Assembly (NCBI RefSeq): GCF_004151105.1
Contig: NZ_PHRF01000168.1
Location: 101,986-165,985 of the forward strand
DNA from: Streptomyces sp. L-9-10
GTDB taxonomy: Bacteria; Actinomycetota; Actinomycetes; Streptomycetales; Streptomycetaceae
Reading direction: 5' to 3'
Length of the DNA: 64,000 nt
The stretch's first letter is position 1. Each line of letters begins with the position of its first letter. Of the stretch, positions 49,029-57,809 are shown one piece after another. The notes below the pieces were generated by a model. That model had not been told where the DNA came from. It worked only from the letters and a program-made list of their open reading frames with translations, and searched no databases. Made by a program: the position numbers and the translations under genes.

Positions 49029-50002
49029 AGTGCTCGCTCCCCCATAAGACCGGCCGCACCCTTGGCGAGCATCTCGGACGCGAGTTCGCGACCGAGCGCG
49101 ATGGCGTCGCCGTGCGACGTGGGTACGGGACCGGTGGTGGACAGCTGCACCAGCGTCGAGCCGTCGGTCGTGCCGACGACGCCGCGCAGGCGCATTTCGT
49201 TGACAACCTGTCCGTCGGCCAGCAGGTCGGCCAACGCACCCACGGGTGCGCTGCAGCCGGCCTCCAGGGCGGCGAGCAGGGAACGCTCGGCGGTCACGGC
49301 GGCCCGGGTGTACGGGTCGTCGAGCTCGGCGAGCACTGCGGCGAGGTCCACGTTGACCGCGGCGCACTCGACAGCAAGGGCCCCCTGGCCGGGGGCGGGC
49401 AGGACCGTGTCGACCGACAGGAACTCGGTCACCTCTCCGATCCGGCCGATGCGGTGAAGCCCGGCGGCGGCGAGCACGACCGCGTCGAGCTCCCCTCCGC
49501 TGACATAGCCGATCCGCGTGTCGATGTTCCCGCGGATCGGTACGGTTTCGATGGTGCGGCCGTGGTTGCGCGCGTACGCGTTGAGCTGCGCCATCCGGCG
49601 CGGCGACCCCGTACCGACCCGGGCGCCCGGAGGCAGGTCCCCGAAGGCCAGCCCGTCGCGCGCGATCAGCACGTCCCGGGGGTCCTCGCGGCGCGGCACG
49701 GCCGCCAGCGTCAGATCGTCGGGCTGGGTCGTCGGCAGATCCTTGAGGGAGTGCACGGCGAAGTCGACCTCGCCCGCCAGCAGCGCGTCGCGCAGCGCGG
49801 TGACGAAGACGCCCGTGCCGCCGATCTGCGCGAGATGCTCGCGGGAGGTGTCACCGTACGTGGTGATCTCGACCAGCTCCACCGGCCGGCCGCTCAGCTC
49901 ACGCACGGCGTCCGCCACCTGGCCGGACTGTGCCATGGCGAGCTTGCTGCGCCTGGTTCCGAGCCGCAGCGGCTTCTCGGGCCTCAGTACCTTCTCGGTC
50001 AT
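49025..50002 (-). CDS. hemC: Porphobilinogen deaminase (hydroxymethylbilane synthase)
   Basis: 325 residues; the ATG overlaps the hemA stop by four bases. Diagnostic parts: LRLGTRRSKLAMAQSGQVAD, FVTALRDALLAGEVDFAVHS, LKDLPTTQP, ARVGTGSPRRMAQL, PIRGNIDTRI, and LEAGCSAPVGA with the cysteine (near residue 251) that holds the dipyrromethane cofactor. It polymerises four porphobilinogens into hydroxymethylbilane. Second enzyme gene of the rex-hemA-hemC-hemD operon. Confidence 0.97.
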   Translation of the reverse strand: MTEKVLRPEKPLRLGTRRSKLAMAQSGQVADAVRELSGRPVELVEITTYGDTSREHLAQIGGTGVFVTALRDALLAGEVDFAVHSLKDLPTTQPDDLTLAAVPRREDPRDVLIARDGLAFGDLPPGARVGTGSPRRMAQLNAYARNHGRTIETVPIRGNIDTRIGYVSGGELDAVVLAAAGLHRIGRIGEVTEFLSVDTVLPAPGQGALAVECAAVNVDLAAVLAELDDPYTRAAVTAERSLLAALEAGCSAPVGALADLLADGQVVNEMRLRGVVGTTDGSTLVQLSTTGPVPTSHGDAIALGRELASEMLAKGAAGLMGERAL

Positions 50003-51354
50003 ACTCGCCCTCTGCCTACACCGTCGGTGTCATTCAGGTCGGCCCGGCTGACGGCGGCGACCGTCTGCGGGTCGAGGTCGAAGAGTTCACGCAGCGCGTC
50101 CGCGTACCCGGCGCCGCCGGGCTCGCCTGCCAGCTGCTTGACCCGCACGGTGGGCGCGTGCAGGAGTTTGTCGACGACGCGGCGCACGGTCCTGGTGATC
50201 TCGGCGCGCTGCTTGTCGTCAAGACCGGGGAGCCTGCCTTCGAGGCGCGCGACCTCGCTGCTCACCACGTCGGCGGCCATGGCGCGCAGCGCGACCACGG
50301 TCGGCGTGATGTGAGCGGCGCGCTGGGCGGCGCCGAAGGCCGCCACCTCGTCGGAGACGATGGTGCGTACCTGATCGACGTCGGCGGCCATGGGGGCGTC
50401 GGCGGATGCCTCGGCCAGCGACTCGATGTCCACGAACCGGACCCCGCCGAGGCGGTGTACGGCGGCGTCGATGTCCCGGGGCATGGCCAGGTCGAGCAGG
50501 TCCAGCCGGCCCGTACGGCCGTGCAGCGCCGCCTCGACGGCCCCGGCGGTCAGCACCAGACCCGTCGCGCCCGTGCAGGACACCACCACATCGGCGTGGG
50601 GCAGCTCGTCCGCGAGGGCGCTCATGTCCACCGCGCGGGCGAGGACGCCCGTCGAGCCGGGCTCGGTCAGGATCTGTACGAGCCGGTCGGCGCGCGCGGC
50701 CGTGCGGTTGGCGATGACTATCTCGTCGATGCCGACGCGCGCGAGCGTCGCGGCCGCCAGCGAGGACATCGAGCCCGCGCCGATCACCAGCGCGCGCTTC
50801 TTCTTGGCCCAGGCGTCCACGGCGGCTCCGGCGGCGAGCTGCTCCAGGCCGAAGGTGACCAGGGACTGCCCGGCCCGGTCGATCCCGGTCTCGCTGTGGG
50901 CGCGCTTGCCGACCCGCAGGGCCTGCTGGAAGAGGTCGTTGAGCAGCCGGCCCGCGGTGTGCAGCTCCTGCCCGAGCGCCAGCGCGTCCTTGATCTGCCC
51001 GAGGATCTGGCCCTCGCCGACGACCATCGAGTCGAGCCCGCAGGCCACCGAGAAGAGATGGTGGACGGCCCGGTCCTCGTAGTGCACATAGAGATGGGGA
51101 GTGAGCTCCTCCAGGCCGACGCCGCTGTGCCGGGCGAGGAGCGTGGACAGCTCGGCGACCCCGGCGTGGAACTTGTCGACGTCGGCGTACAGCTCGATGC
51201 GGTTGCAGGTGGCGAGGACCGCGGCCTCGGTCGCGGGCTCGGCGGCGAGCGAGTCCTGCAACAGCTCGATCTGTGTGGCGGTGGTGAGGGACGCCCGCTC
51301 CAGCACACTCACGGGTGCGCTGCGGTGGCTCACTCCGACGACCAGGAGGCTCAT
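49999..51354 (-). CDS. hemA: Glutamyl-tRNA reductase
   Basis: 451 residues; the ATG overlaps the rex stop (ATGA). The catalytic Cys50 lies in VLATCNRIELYA. Other hallmarks are VVGVSHRSAPVSVLER, CGLDSMVVGEGQILGQIKDA, RAHSETGIDRAGQSLVTFGL, the NADPH loop VIGAGSMSSLAAATL, and LAMPRDIDAAV. It reduces glutamyl-tRNA to glutamate-1-semialdehyde, the first committed step of the C5 heme pathway, so the gene is the control point of the operon. Rex control ties it to the NADH/NAD+ ratio. hemL, for the next step, is not in the window. Confidence 0.97.
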   Translation of the reverse strand: MSLLVVGVSHRSAPVSVLERASLTTATQIELLQDSLAAEPATEAAVLATCNRIELYADVDKFHAGVAELSTLLARHSGVGLEELTPHLYVHYEDRAVHHLFSVACGLDSMVVGEGQILGQIKDALALGQELHTAGRLLNDLFQQALRVGKRAHSETGIDRAGQSLVTFGLEQLAAGAAVDAWAKKKRALVIGAGSMSSLAAATLARVGIDEIVIANRTAARADRLVQILTEPGSTGVLARAVDMSALADELPHADVVVSCTGATGLVLTAGAVEAALHGRTGRLDLLDLAMPRDIDAAVHRLGGVRFVDIESLAEASADAPMAADVDQVRTIVSDEVAAFGAAQRAAHITPTVVALRAMAADVVSSEVARLEGRLPGLDDKQRAEITRTVRRVVDKLLHAPTVRVKQLAGEPGGAGYADALRELFDLDPQTVAAVSRADLNDTDGVGRGRV

Positions 51355-52184
51355 GCCGGCATCACCGCGGGAACGTCCCCGTCGGGTCCCTTCCGGCTCG
51401 CGGCGGCGCTGTCCGCCTCCGGGGCGTCCACGTCCGCGTCCGCGGCGTCCGCCTCCACCGCGTCCGCCACATGCACCGCGCTCCCGCGCTCGGCGGCGAG
51501 CGCCGCTTCCGCGGCGGCCCCCTCACCGGCCTTGCGCTGCTCGTGGAAGGCGAGGATCTGGAGCTCGATGGAGAGGTCGACCTTGCGCACGTCCACACCG
51601 TCCGGCACGGAGAGCACGGTCGGCGCGAAGTTGAGGATCGAGGTCACACCGGCGGCGACCAGCCGCTCACAGACCTGCTGGGCGGCGCCCGCGGGGGTCG
51701 CGATGACCCCGATCGAGACGCCGTTGTCGGTGATGATCTTCTCCAGCTCGTCCGCGTGCTGGACCGGCATCCCGGCGACCGGCTTGCCCGCCATCGCGGG
51801 GTCGGCGTCTATCAGCGCGGCGACCCGGAACCCACGGGAGGCGAACCCGCCGTAGTTGGCGAGCGCGGCGCCGAGGTTACCGATACCGACGATGACGACC
51901 GGCCAGTCCTGCGTCAGCCCCAGCTCGCGGGAGATCTGGTAGACGAGATACTCGACGTCGTAGCCCACACCCCTGGTCCCGTAGGAGCCGAGGTAGGAGA
52001 AGTCCTTCCGCAGCTTGGCGGAGTTGACCCCGGCCGCGGTCGCGAGCTCTTCGGAGGAGACCGTGGGTACCGAACGCTCGGACAGAGCGGTCAGCGCCCG
52101 CAGATACAGCGGAAGCCTGGCGACGGTGGCCTCGGGGATTCCTCGGCTACGAGTCGCCGGTCGGTGAGTTCGGCCAGTTGCCAC
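51351..52184 (-). CDS. rex: Redox-sensing transcriptional repressor Rex
   Basis: 277 residues from GTG 52184 (VATGRTHRPATRSRGIPEAT), with CAGGAG upstream. Winged-helix domain (about 1-90) with VNSAKLRKDFSYLGSYGTRG, a strongly conserved Rex segment; Rossmann domain with VVIVGIGNLGAALANYGG and VGVDV-type NAD contact region; C-terminal helix that swaps between subunits (LSIELQILAFHEQRKAGEGA). Rex binds its operator when NAD+ is high and releases it when NADH rises. Its own operator lies about 75 bases upstream, so it regulates rex-hemA-hemC-hemD. A variable acidic Ala/Asp tail of about 50 residues ends the protein. Confidence 0.97.
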   Translation of the reverse strand: MATGRTHRPATRSRGIPEATVARLPLYLRALTALSERSVPTVSSEELATAAGVNSAKLRKDFSYLGSYGTRGVGYDVEYLVYQISRELGLTQDWPVVIVGIGNLGAALANYGGFASRGFRVAALIDADPAMAGKPVAGMPVQHADELEKIITDNGVSIGVIATPAGAAQQVCERLVAAGVTSILNFAPTVLSVPDGVDVRKVDLSIELQILAFHEQRKAGEGAAAEAALAAERGSAVHVADAVEADAADADVDAPEADSAAASRKGPDGDVPAVMPA

Positions 52185-52551
52185 GGTGCTCCTGCGGGAT
52201 GAGCGAGGCTGCAGGCGGTCGTATGTCCCTGGACCGCCCCGTCGAATGCAGGTTATGTCTTTGTGAACGCGTGCACAAAGATTGTGTCCGCTTTGTCCGA
52301 GCAAAGTGACCGGGGTCACGCGCGTCGATCCCACGAGAGTGGAACCGCGCACCGCGTCGACCCGTTGCACACACGAAGGGGGCAAAACCGCACACACTCC
52401 TCACGAATTACGCCCCCGAGACCGCTCCCCTTAACCCTCCCGGGACCGATCCCCGGACGCCCGGCAACACCTCGGGGCCACCCTCGCGGCCCGGAGCATG
52501 ATCACCAGAGAAAACCCAGCAAAGCGCCCACGATGGTAACCGTCTTTCCCT
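52185..52551. other. 367-base control region between rex and the glutaredoxin gene
   Basis: Contains the Rex operator and the probable rex promoter near 52235-52285 (minus strand; the operator overlaps the likely -35 region, with ATAACC as a candidate -10). The remainder up to 52551 shows no gene. CCTCCCGGGACCGATCCCCGG near 52437-52457 could form a small hairpin ending the glutaredoxin transcript. Confidence 0.6.
52259..52280. promoter_or_regulatory. Rex operator (ROP)
   Basis: TTGTGAACGCGTGCACAA (52261-52278) differs by one base from TTGTGAACGCGTTCACAA, the Streptomyces Rex consensus as I know it, and extends as a CTTTGTG...CACAAAG palindrome over 22 bases with one mismatch. It is 77-96 bases upstream of the rex start codon. 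Confidence 0.9.
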
Positions 52552-52830
52552 TCAGCCCCCCAGTTCACGACGGAGCCGATCGGCGTCGACCCGCCAGAAC
52601 GTGTGCCGCTCCCCGTCCACCAGGACCACCGGAATCTGCTCCCAGTACGCGCGATGCAGCGCCTCGTCCTGCGTAATATCCTTTTCCTCCCATGATGCTC
52701 CGGTCTCCGCGCACACCGTTTCGATCACGGAGCGGGCATCGTCACAGAGATGACATCCGGGTTTCGAGACGAGCGTCACCATCCGCTCGCCCGCCTTCTT
52801 CTTCGTCGTACGTCGCAGCAGAGGACTCAT
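52552..52830 (-). CDS. Glutaredoxin-family thiol protein
   Basis: 92 residues from ATG 52830, with GGAGA nine bases upstream; ATG 52839 is an alternative. A thioredoxin fold is suggested by VTLVSKPGCHLCDDARSVIE, with the redox pair C-H-L-C, and by QIPVVLVDGERHTFWRVDAD, with the cis-Pro before VVLVDG. It is probably a cytoplasmic disulfide reductase in the DUF836/glutaredoxin-like group, perhaps linked to mycothiol. Encoded divergently from the HAD hydrolase over 159 bases. Confidence 0.87.
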   Translation of the reverse strand: MSPLLRRTTKKKAGERMVTLVSKPGCHLCDDARSVIETVCAETGASWEEKDITQDEALHRAYWEQIPVVLVDGERHTFWRVDADRLRRELGG

Positions 52831-52989
52831 GCGGGCCATTCTCCGCCCGCGCCGCCGACGGGGGCGCGCGTCATCCACAGCCGGGGCCGGATCACATGAT
52901 CGGCGGATTAACGCACCGGTCCCGGAGAGTTCACTCCACGGCACCCCCACACGTCGGGAAGTACCGAACAGACTGGCTATGCTCACGCT

Positions 52990-53931
52990 ATGGCCGCACT
53001 GGGATGGCTCACCCCCCGTAAGCGCTCCGCCACCGCACGGAGCGTGCTCGCAGGCGAGGCCGCAGCCGAGGCAGGACTCAGGTCCACACAGGAGTCGCAC
53101 GCGGCGTCGGAGGCCGAGGCCGCCAAGGCCGACGAGGTGCCCGACTTCCCCGTCTTCGGCGACAACCGCGCCGCCGCCTTCTTCGATCTCGACAACACCG
53201 TGATGCAGGGCGCCGCGATCTTCCATCTGGGCCGCGGCCTGTACAAGCGGAAGTTCTTCCAGCGCCGCGAGCTCGCCCGGTTCGCCTGGCAGCAGACCTG
53301 GTTCCGGCTGGCCGGGGTCGAGGACCCCGAGCACATGCAGGACGCCCGCGACAGCGCCCTGTCCATCGTCAAGGGCCACCGGGTCGCCGAGCTGATGTCC
53401 ATCGGCGAAGAGGTCTACGACGAATACATGGCCGACCGGATCTGGCCCGGCACCCGCGCCCTCGCCCAGGCCCACCTGGACGCGGGCCAGCAGGTCTGGC
53501 TGGTGACGGCGGCGCCCGTCGAGACCGCGACGATCATCGCCAGGCGGCTCGGCCTGACCGGCGCCCTCGGCACGGTCGCCGAATCGATCGACGGCGTCTA
53601 CACCGGCAAACTCGTCGGCGAACCGCTGCACGGCCCCGCGAAGGCCGAGGCCGTCCGCGCCCTCGCCGCCACCGAGGGCTTCGACCTGGACCGCTGCGCG
53701 GCGTACAGCGACTCGCACAACGACATCCCGATGCTCTCGCTCGTCGGACACCCGTACGCCATCAACCCGGACACCAAGCTCCGCAAGCACGCGCGCCGGC
53801 TGGACTGGCGGCTGCGCGACTACCGGACCGGCCGCAAAGCGGCCAAGGTCGGCATCCCGGCGGCGGCCGGAGTGGGCGCCCTCGCGGGCGGCACGGCGGC
53901 CGCGGTCGCCCTGCACCGCCGCCGCCGCTGA
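52990..53931 (+). CDS. HAD-IB family hydrolase with C-terminal membrane anchor
   Basis: 313 residues from ATG 52990. An N-terminal Ala/Glu-rich stretch precedes AAFFDLDNTVMQGAAIFHLG (motif I, nucleophile Asp, though DLDNT replaces DxDxT), WLVTAAPVETATIIARRLGL (motif II), GPAKAEAVRAL (Lys) and AYSDSHNDIPMLSLVGHPY (motif IV). This is the SerB-like HAD-IB group that acts on phosphoserine or, in some members, lysophosphatidate. The C-terminus has a small hydrophobic Gly/Ala helix (IPAAAGVGALAGGTAAAVAL) then HRRRR, a tail anchor. In many actinobacteria such genes lie near PlsC-type acyltransferases, as here. Confidence 0.9.
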   Translation: MAALGWLTPRKRSATARSVLAGEAAAEAGLRSTQESHAASEAEAAKADEVPDFPVFGDNRAAAFFDLDNTVMQGAAIFHLGRGLYKRKFFQRRELARFAWQQTWFRLAGVEDPEHMQDARDSALSIVKGHRVAELMSIGEEVYDEYMADRIWPGTRALAQAHLDAGQQVWLVTAAPVETATIIARRLGLTGALGTVAESIDGVYTGKLVGEPLHGPAKAEAVRALAATEGFDLDRCAAYSDSHNDIPMLSLVGHPYAINPDTKLRKHARRLDWRLRDYRTGRKAAKVGIPAAAGVGALAGGTAAAVALHRRRR

Positions 53932-54307
53932 CTCTGCGTCGCCGGCCCGGTCCGACCCGGCCGCAACGAGAGACACGCCCCGGAGACACGCCGCCGGGTG
54001 ACAAATCGACACGTACGGCCCTGCGGAAGTCTCCGCGGGGCCGTACGTACATCCGTCACTCAGGCACAACCCATCACGAGAGCAGGCAGATCTTGACGCA
54101 ATCCGATCAGTAAATGGTCACGATGTGCGACTAGATACGCCGCATAGGCGTCATGGAAGCGACGTAATCGATGATTTGAGCAACTGGGTGTAGCACTGCC
54201 TGTACGAAGCGTTATTCTCCTCAGACGCATACCGGACCCCACACGTCGCCACGACGAGTGAACGGTCCCGCACTGCACGTGATGGAAGCTCTGCCTCTGG
54301 GAGTCCC
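53932..54307. other. 376-base region before bldN: terminator plus long leader
   Basis: The first 120 bases hold the end of the HAD transcript, including the hairpin at 54011-54048. The following 250 bases up to the bldN start are clearly less GC-rich than the window average and contain no gene or tRNA. This should be the bldN promoter and 5' leader. In S. coelicolor bldN is repressed by BldD; no perfect BldD box could be picked out by eye. Confidence 0.6.
54011..54048 (+). terminator. Hairpin terminator between HAD gene and bldN
   Basis: ACGTACGGCCCTGCGGA pairs with 54032-54048 over 17 bases (one G-U type pair) around an AGTC loop. Confidence 0.82.
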
Positions 54308-55102
54308 GTGTACCCACACGTCGGGGTTGACGCCTCGGGCCTGGCTACGCTGCGCGCAACGGTCCTCGACCACTTGCGCGGCTTCGTCCCCACCGCGTAC
54401 GCCGTCCCCGCCTTCGCCGCACCGGCCCCTGCCGTGAGCGGCCCTATCGGTCCTTGTTATGCCCTGGCGAGCGGCGGTGCGGCGGTCGGCAGACGGGGGA
54501 GCCGAAGCAGCACCGCCGCCTCGACCACCGCCCGTCGGCCGACCGCCGACAGCGACAGCGCCCGCATGATGGAACTCGTCGAGCGCGCCCAGGCCGGTGA
54601 GGCCGAGGCCTTCGGCCGGCTGTACGACCAGTACAGCGACACCGTCTATCGCTATATCTACTACCGCGTGGGCGGAAAGGCGACCGCCGAGGATCTCACC
54701 AGCGAGACGTTCCTGCGCGCCCTGCGCCGGATCTCCACCTTCACCTGGCAAGGGCGCGATTTCGGCGCCTGGCTGGTCACGATCGCCCGGAACCTGGTCG
54801 CGGACCACTTCAAATCGAGCCGTTTCCGTCTCGAAGTGACCACGGGCGAAATGCTCGACGCCAACGAGGTGGAGCGCAGCCCGGAGGACTCCGTCCTGGA
54901 GTCGCTTTCGAACGCGGCGCTGCTCGAAGCCGTACGCAAACTCAACCCGCAGCAGCAGGAGTGCGTCACACTGCGCTTCCTGCAAGGCCTCTCGGTCGCC
55001 GAGACGGCCCGCGTCATGGGCAAGAACGAAGGAGCGATCAAAACTTTGCAGTACCGAGCCGTACGAACACTGGCCCGGCTCCTGCCCGAAGACGCCCGCT
55101 GA
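54308..55102 (+). CDS. bldN: Developmental ECF sigma factor BldN (pro-protein)
   Basis: 264 residues from GTG 54308 (GGGAG four bases upstream). The first 85 or so residues (MYPHVGVDASGLATLRATVL onward) form the N-terminal extension known in pro-sigma-BldN, which is removed by proteolysis. Sigma region 2 follows (GEAEAFGRLYDQYSDTVYRY, ATAEDLTSETFLRALRRI, TFTWQGRDFGAWLVTIARN), then region 4 (LNPQQQECVTLRFLQGLSVA, VMGKNEGAIKTLQYRAVRTL). In Streptomyces it directs bldM, chaplin and rodlin genes needed for aerial hyphae. The next gene encodes its anti-sigma partner RsbN, 288 bases downstream. Confidence 0.96.
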   Translation: MYPHVGVDASGLATLRATVLDHLRGFVPTAYAVPAFAAPAPAVSGPIGPCYALASGGAAVGRRGSRSSTAASTTARRPTADSDSARMMELVERAQAGEAEAFGRLYDQYSDTVYRYIYYRVGGKATAEDLTSETFLRALRRISTFTWQGRDFGAWLVTIARNLVADHFKSSRFRLEVTTGEMLDANEVERSPEDSVLESLSNAALLEAVRKLNPQQQECVTLRFLQGLSVAETARVMGKNEGAIKTLQYRAVRTLARLLPEDAR

Positions 55103-55390
55103 CCGCCGCTGTCCCCCCACCCGCCCCCCACCTCTCGCCGGCCGCCGTTCACCCTCTGTCCGCCCCCCACCTCGGACCCAACTCACAGTCGGTGACGCCT
55201 CGATGACGGCCTGGTCCGATCATCCTTCGCGCGTAACCCATGTGCCGCGACGCTCGTTGTGCGGGATGCAGGCTCCCTGCGGTCACGCCATGCCCGCAGC
55301 CACTCACTCAATCGTGTGGATGTGCTCAAGGCGTGCAACCTTCCGGACCCCCAGGGGAGTCGATCGTCATGACGAGAGGAGGTGCCGCCA

Positions 55391-56611
55391 GTGATCGCGA
55401 ACGTTTCGGCACACCGGCGGGCGAACGCCTTCGCCCAGGCCCTGGAAGACCAGACGGTCCAGGGCGCGGCGGCCGAACAGCCCGCCGAGTCGGCCGAACC
55501 GGCCGAACAGGGGCGGCTGTTGGCCCTGGCGAGTGGTCTCGGTGAACTGCCGAAACCGACGCTGGACCCCGAGGTCAAAGTGGTGCAACGAGCACAGCTC
55601 GTGGCAGCCATGGAGGCCATGCTGCTGGAGGACACAGCCGCCGGGGGGGCGACTCCGGGCCCTACGGTGCCGGAGCAGCGCAAATCCGGACGGGGTGCCC
55701 ACCGGGCTTCCCGCCTCCGGAGATTGCGCCCCAGATCCCGCTGGTCCAAAGGCCTTGCGGCGGGCGGGCTCACAGTCGGTGTGGCGGCGGGCGCCTTCAG
55801 CGGTGTCGCCGCCGCCAGCTCCGACGCCCTGCCCGGTGACTCGCTGTACGGACTGAAACGAGGAATGGAGGACTTCAAGCTCAATCTGGCGGACGACGAG
55901 TCCGACCGCGGCGAGCTGTATCTGGACCACGCCTCGACCAGGCTCAGCGAGACCCGCCGACTGATGGAGCGGGGCCGCTCCGGCCGGCTCGACCACGAAT
56001 CCATGGCCGAGATCCGGCGCACGCTGAGCGGGATGAAGCACGACGTCACCGAGGGCCACCGCCTGCTCCATCAGGCATACGAACGGGACGGCTCACTCGG
56101 CCCGATCGCCACCCTCTCGTCGTTCTCCTCCTCGCACCGCCAGGCCTGGAACGGGCTGCGCGAGCGGCTGCCCGTCCAGCTGACGGACGTCGGCAACGAA
56201 GTCAGTTCGGTCTTCGACGCCATAGACGAAGAGGTCGCTCCGCTTCAGTCGCTGCTGCCGCGCCCGCCGGAGAAGCACGCGGGAACCACCCGGCCCGGCT
56301 CCACACCCGACTCCCCGGGCTCCGGTCATCAGAGCCATCCCTCGCCCTCCGCACCGAGCGAGGGCGACGGAAGCGGCTCGCACACCAGCGACCAGCCCAA
56401 CGTGTCGGGACAGGACTCGGACAGCGCGCCCGAGGAGGGCCTGCTCGGCGGCACGGGCGGCCTGCTCGACCCGCCACAGAGCAGCGTCACCCCGTCCCCT
56501 TCCGAGAACCAGGACAGCTCCGACCGTCCGGGACCGGATGTCACGATCCCGCCGCTGCTGCCGGATCTGCTGCCAGGACTCGGCTTCAAGGCCGAGGACA
56601 CGGATCAGTAA
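55391..56611 (+). CDS. rsbN: Membrane anti-sigma factor RsbN
   Basis: 406 residues from GTG 55391 (VIANVSAHRRANAFAQALED), chosen because AGGAGGT lies seven bases upstream; GTG 55382 would place that site too close. The cytoplasmic N-terminus (about 1-115) should hold BldN; one membrane helix follows (WSKGLAAGGLTVGVAAGAFS, about 117-143). The extracytoplasmic DUF5667 region comes next: SSDALPGDSLYGLKRGMEDF, LYLDHASTRLSETRRLMERG, and a Ser/Pro/Gly-rich tail. RsbN inhibits sigma-BldN, and its own gene is a BldN target in Streptomyces, which would explain the 288-base space with a promoter. Confidence 0.94.
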   Translation: MIANVSAHRRANAFAQALEDQTVQGAAAEQPAESAEPAEQGRLLALASGLGELPKPTLDPEVKVVQRAQLVAAMEAMLLEDTAAGGATPGPTVPEQRKSGRGAHRASRLRRLRPRSRWSKGLAAGGLTVGVAAGAFSGVAAASSDALPGDSLYGLKRGMEDFKLNLADDESDRGELYLDHASTRLSETRRLMERGRSGRLDHESMAEIRRTLSGMKHDVTEGHRLLHQAYERDGSLGPIATLSSFSSSHRQAWNGLRERLPVQLTDVGNEVSSVFDAIDEEVAPLQSLLPRPPEKHAGTTRPGSTPDSPGSGHQSHPSPSAPSEGDGSGSHTSDQPNVSGQDSDSAPEEGLLGGTGGLLDPPQSSVTPSPSENQDSSDRPGPDVTIPPLLPDLLPGLGFKAEDTDQ

Positions 56612-56630
56612 CCGTCAGCGGCAGTACAGG

Positions 56631-56665
56631 TGAGGGGCGGTGCTCCACCGGAGCACCGCCCCTCA
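56631..56665. terminator. Hairpin terminator after rsbN
   Basis: TGAGGGGCGGTGCTCC pairs perfectly over 16 bases with 56650-56665 around a three-base loop. It lies between convergent rsbN and the acyltransferase gene. Confidence 0.88.
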
Positions 56666-56698
56666 TACGTACGTCCCCTCCTAGGTCCTGTCCGGCCC

Positions 56699-57808
56699 TC
56701 AGAAGAACACCGACCGCCGCTGCACCAGCAATTTGTACAGCGAGTGCTGGATCTGCTCGCGCACCTGATCCGTCAGATTGAACATCAGCATCGGATCCTC
56801 CGCCGCCTCCGGCGGATAGCCGTCCGTCGGGATCGGCTCACCGAACCGGATCGTCCACTTCGTCGGCAGCGGCACCATGCCCAGCGGCCCCAGCCACGGG
56901 AACGTCGGCGTGATCGGGAAGTACGGCACGCCCAGCAGCCGCGCCAGCGTCCGCGAGTTGCCGATCATCGGATAGATCTCCTCGGCGCCCACGATCGAGC
57001 ACGGCACGATCGGCACGCCCGCGCGCAGCGCCGTCGACACGAACCCGCCCCGGCCGAACCGCTGAAGCTTGTACCGGTCGCCGAACGGCTTGCCGAGCCC
57101 TTTGAAGCCCTCCGGCATCACCCCGACGACCTCACCGCGCTGGAGCAGTATCTCGGCGTCCTCCGCGCATGCCAGGGTGTGCCCGGCCTTCCGCGCCAGC
57201 TCGTTGACCACGGGCAGCATGAAGACCAGATCGGCCGCCAGCAGCCGCAGATGCCGGTCCGCCGGATGGTTGTCCCGGACGGCGACCTGCATCATCAGCC
57301 CGTCCAGCGGCAGCGTCCCCGAGTGATTGGCCACCACGAGCGCCCCGCCGTCCGACGGGATGTTCTCGATGCCCTTCACCTCGACCCGGAAGTAGTTCTC
57401 GTACAGCGGCCGGATCAACGACATCAGGACCTGGTCGGTGAGCTCCTGGTCGTACCCGAACTCGTCGATGTCGTACTCGCCGGTGACCCGTCGGCGCAGA
57501 AACGCCAGCCCGCCCGCGAGGCGCCGCTCCCAGCCGCTCGTGGGCTCCGGTTCCGGCTCCGGCTCCAGTTCCGCTTCCGCCTCCGGTTCCAGTTCCGGTA
57601 CGGGCGCCAGCGGTCCCGGCTTGCGTACGGAGCCAGGTCCCGTCGCCGGCCCCGGCCCGGCGCCCGGCCCCGGTTCCGCCGCCGCTCCCGCTCCCGCTCC
57701 CTGCGAGCGCTTCGGGGCGCCGTCCTTGGCGTGCTGCCGCCGGCCGCCGGCGGACCCACGCCTCGACCTCGGTTCATCACCGAAGGGGATGACCTTGGCA
57801 TCGGCCAT
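56699..57808 (-). CDS. PlsC-like lysophospholipid acyltransferase
   Basis: 369 residues from ATG 57808 (MADAKVIPFGDEPRSRRG). An N-terminal region of about 90 residues is disordered (Gly/Ala/Pro, then a PEPEPEPEPT-type acidic run). The acyltransferase domain follows: VVANHSGTLPLDGLMM (the catalytic His; spacing to Asp is longer than in NHX4D), VVGVMPEGFKGLGKPF, FVSTALRAGVPIVPCSIVGA. It should acylate lysophosphatidate or a related lipid at the membrane. Only one base separates it from the epimerase gene, so the two are in one operon, near the HAD-IB hydrolase across bldN-rsbN. Confidence 0.9.
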   Translation of the reverse strand: MADAKVIPFGDEPRSRRGSAGGRRQHAKDGAPKRSQGAGAGAAAEPGPGAGPGPATGPGSVRKPGPLAPVPELEPEAEAELEPEPEPEPTSGWERRLAGGLAFLRRRVTGEYDIDEFGYDQELTDQVLMSLIRPLYENYFRVEVKGIENIPSDGGALVVANHSGTLPLDGLMMQVAVRDNHPADRHLRLLAADLVFMLPVVNELARKAGHTLACAEDAEILLQRGEVVGVMPEGFKGLGKPFGDRYKLQRFGRGGFVSTALRAGVPIVPCSIVGAEEIYPMIGNSRTLARLLGVPYFPITPTFPWLGPLGMVPLPTKWTIRFGEPIPTDGYPPEAAEDPMLMFNLTDQVREQIQHSLYKLLVQRRSVFF

Positions 57809-57809
57809 G

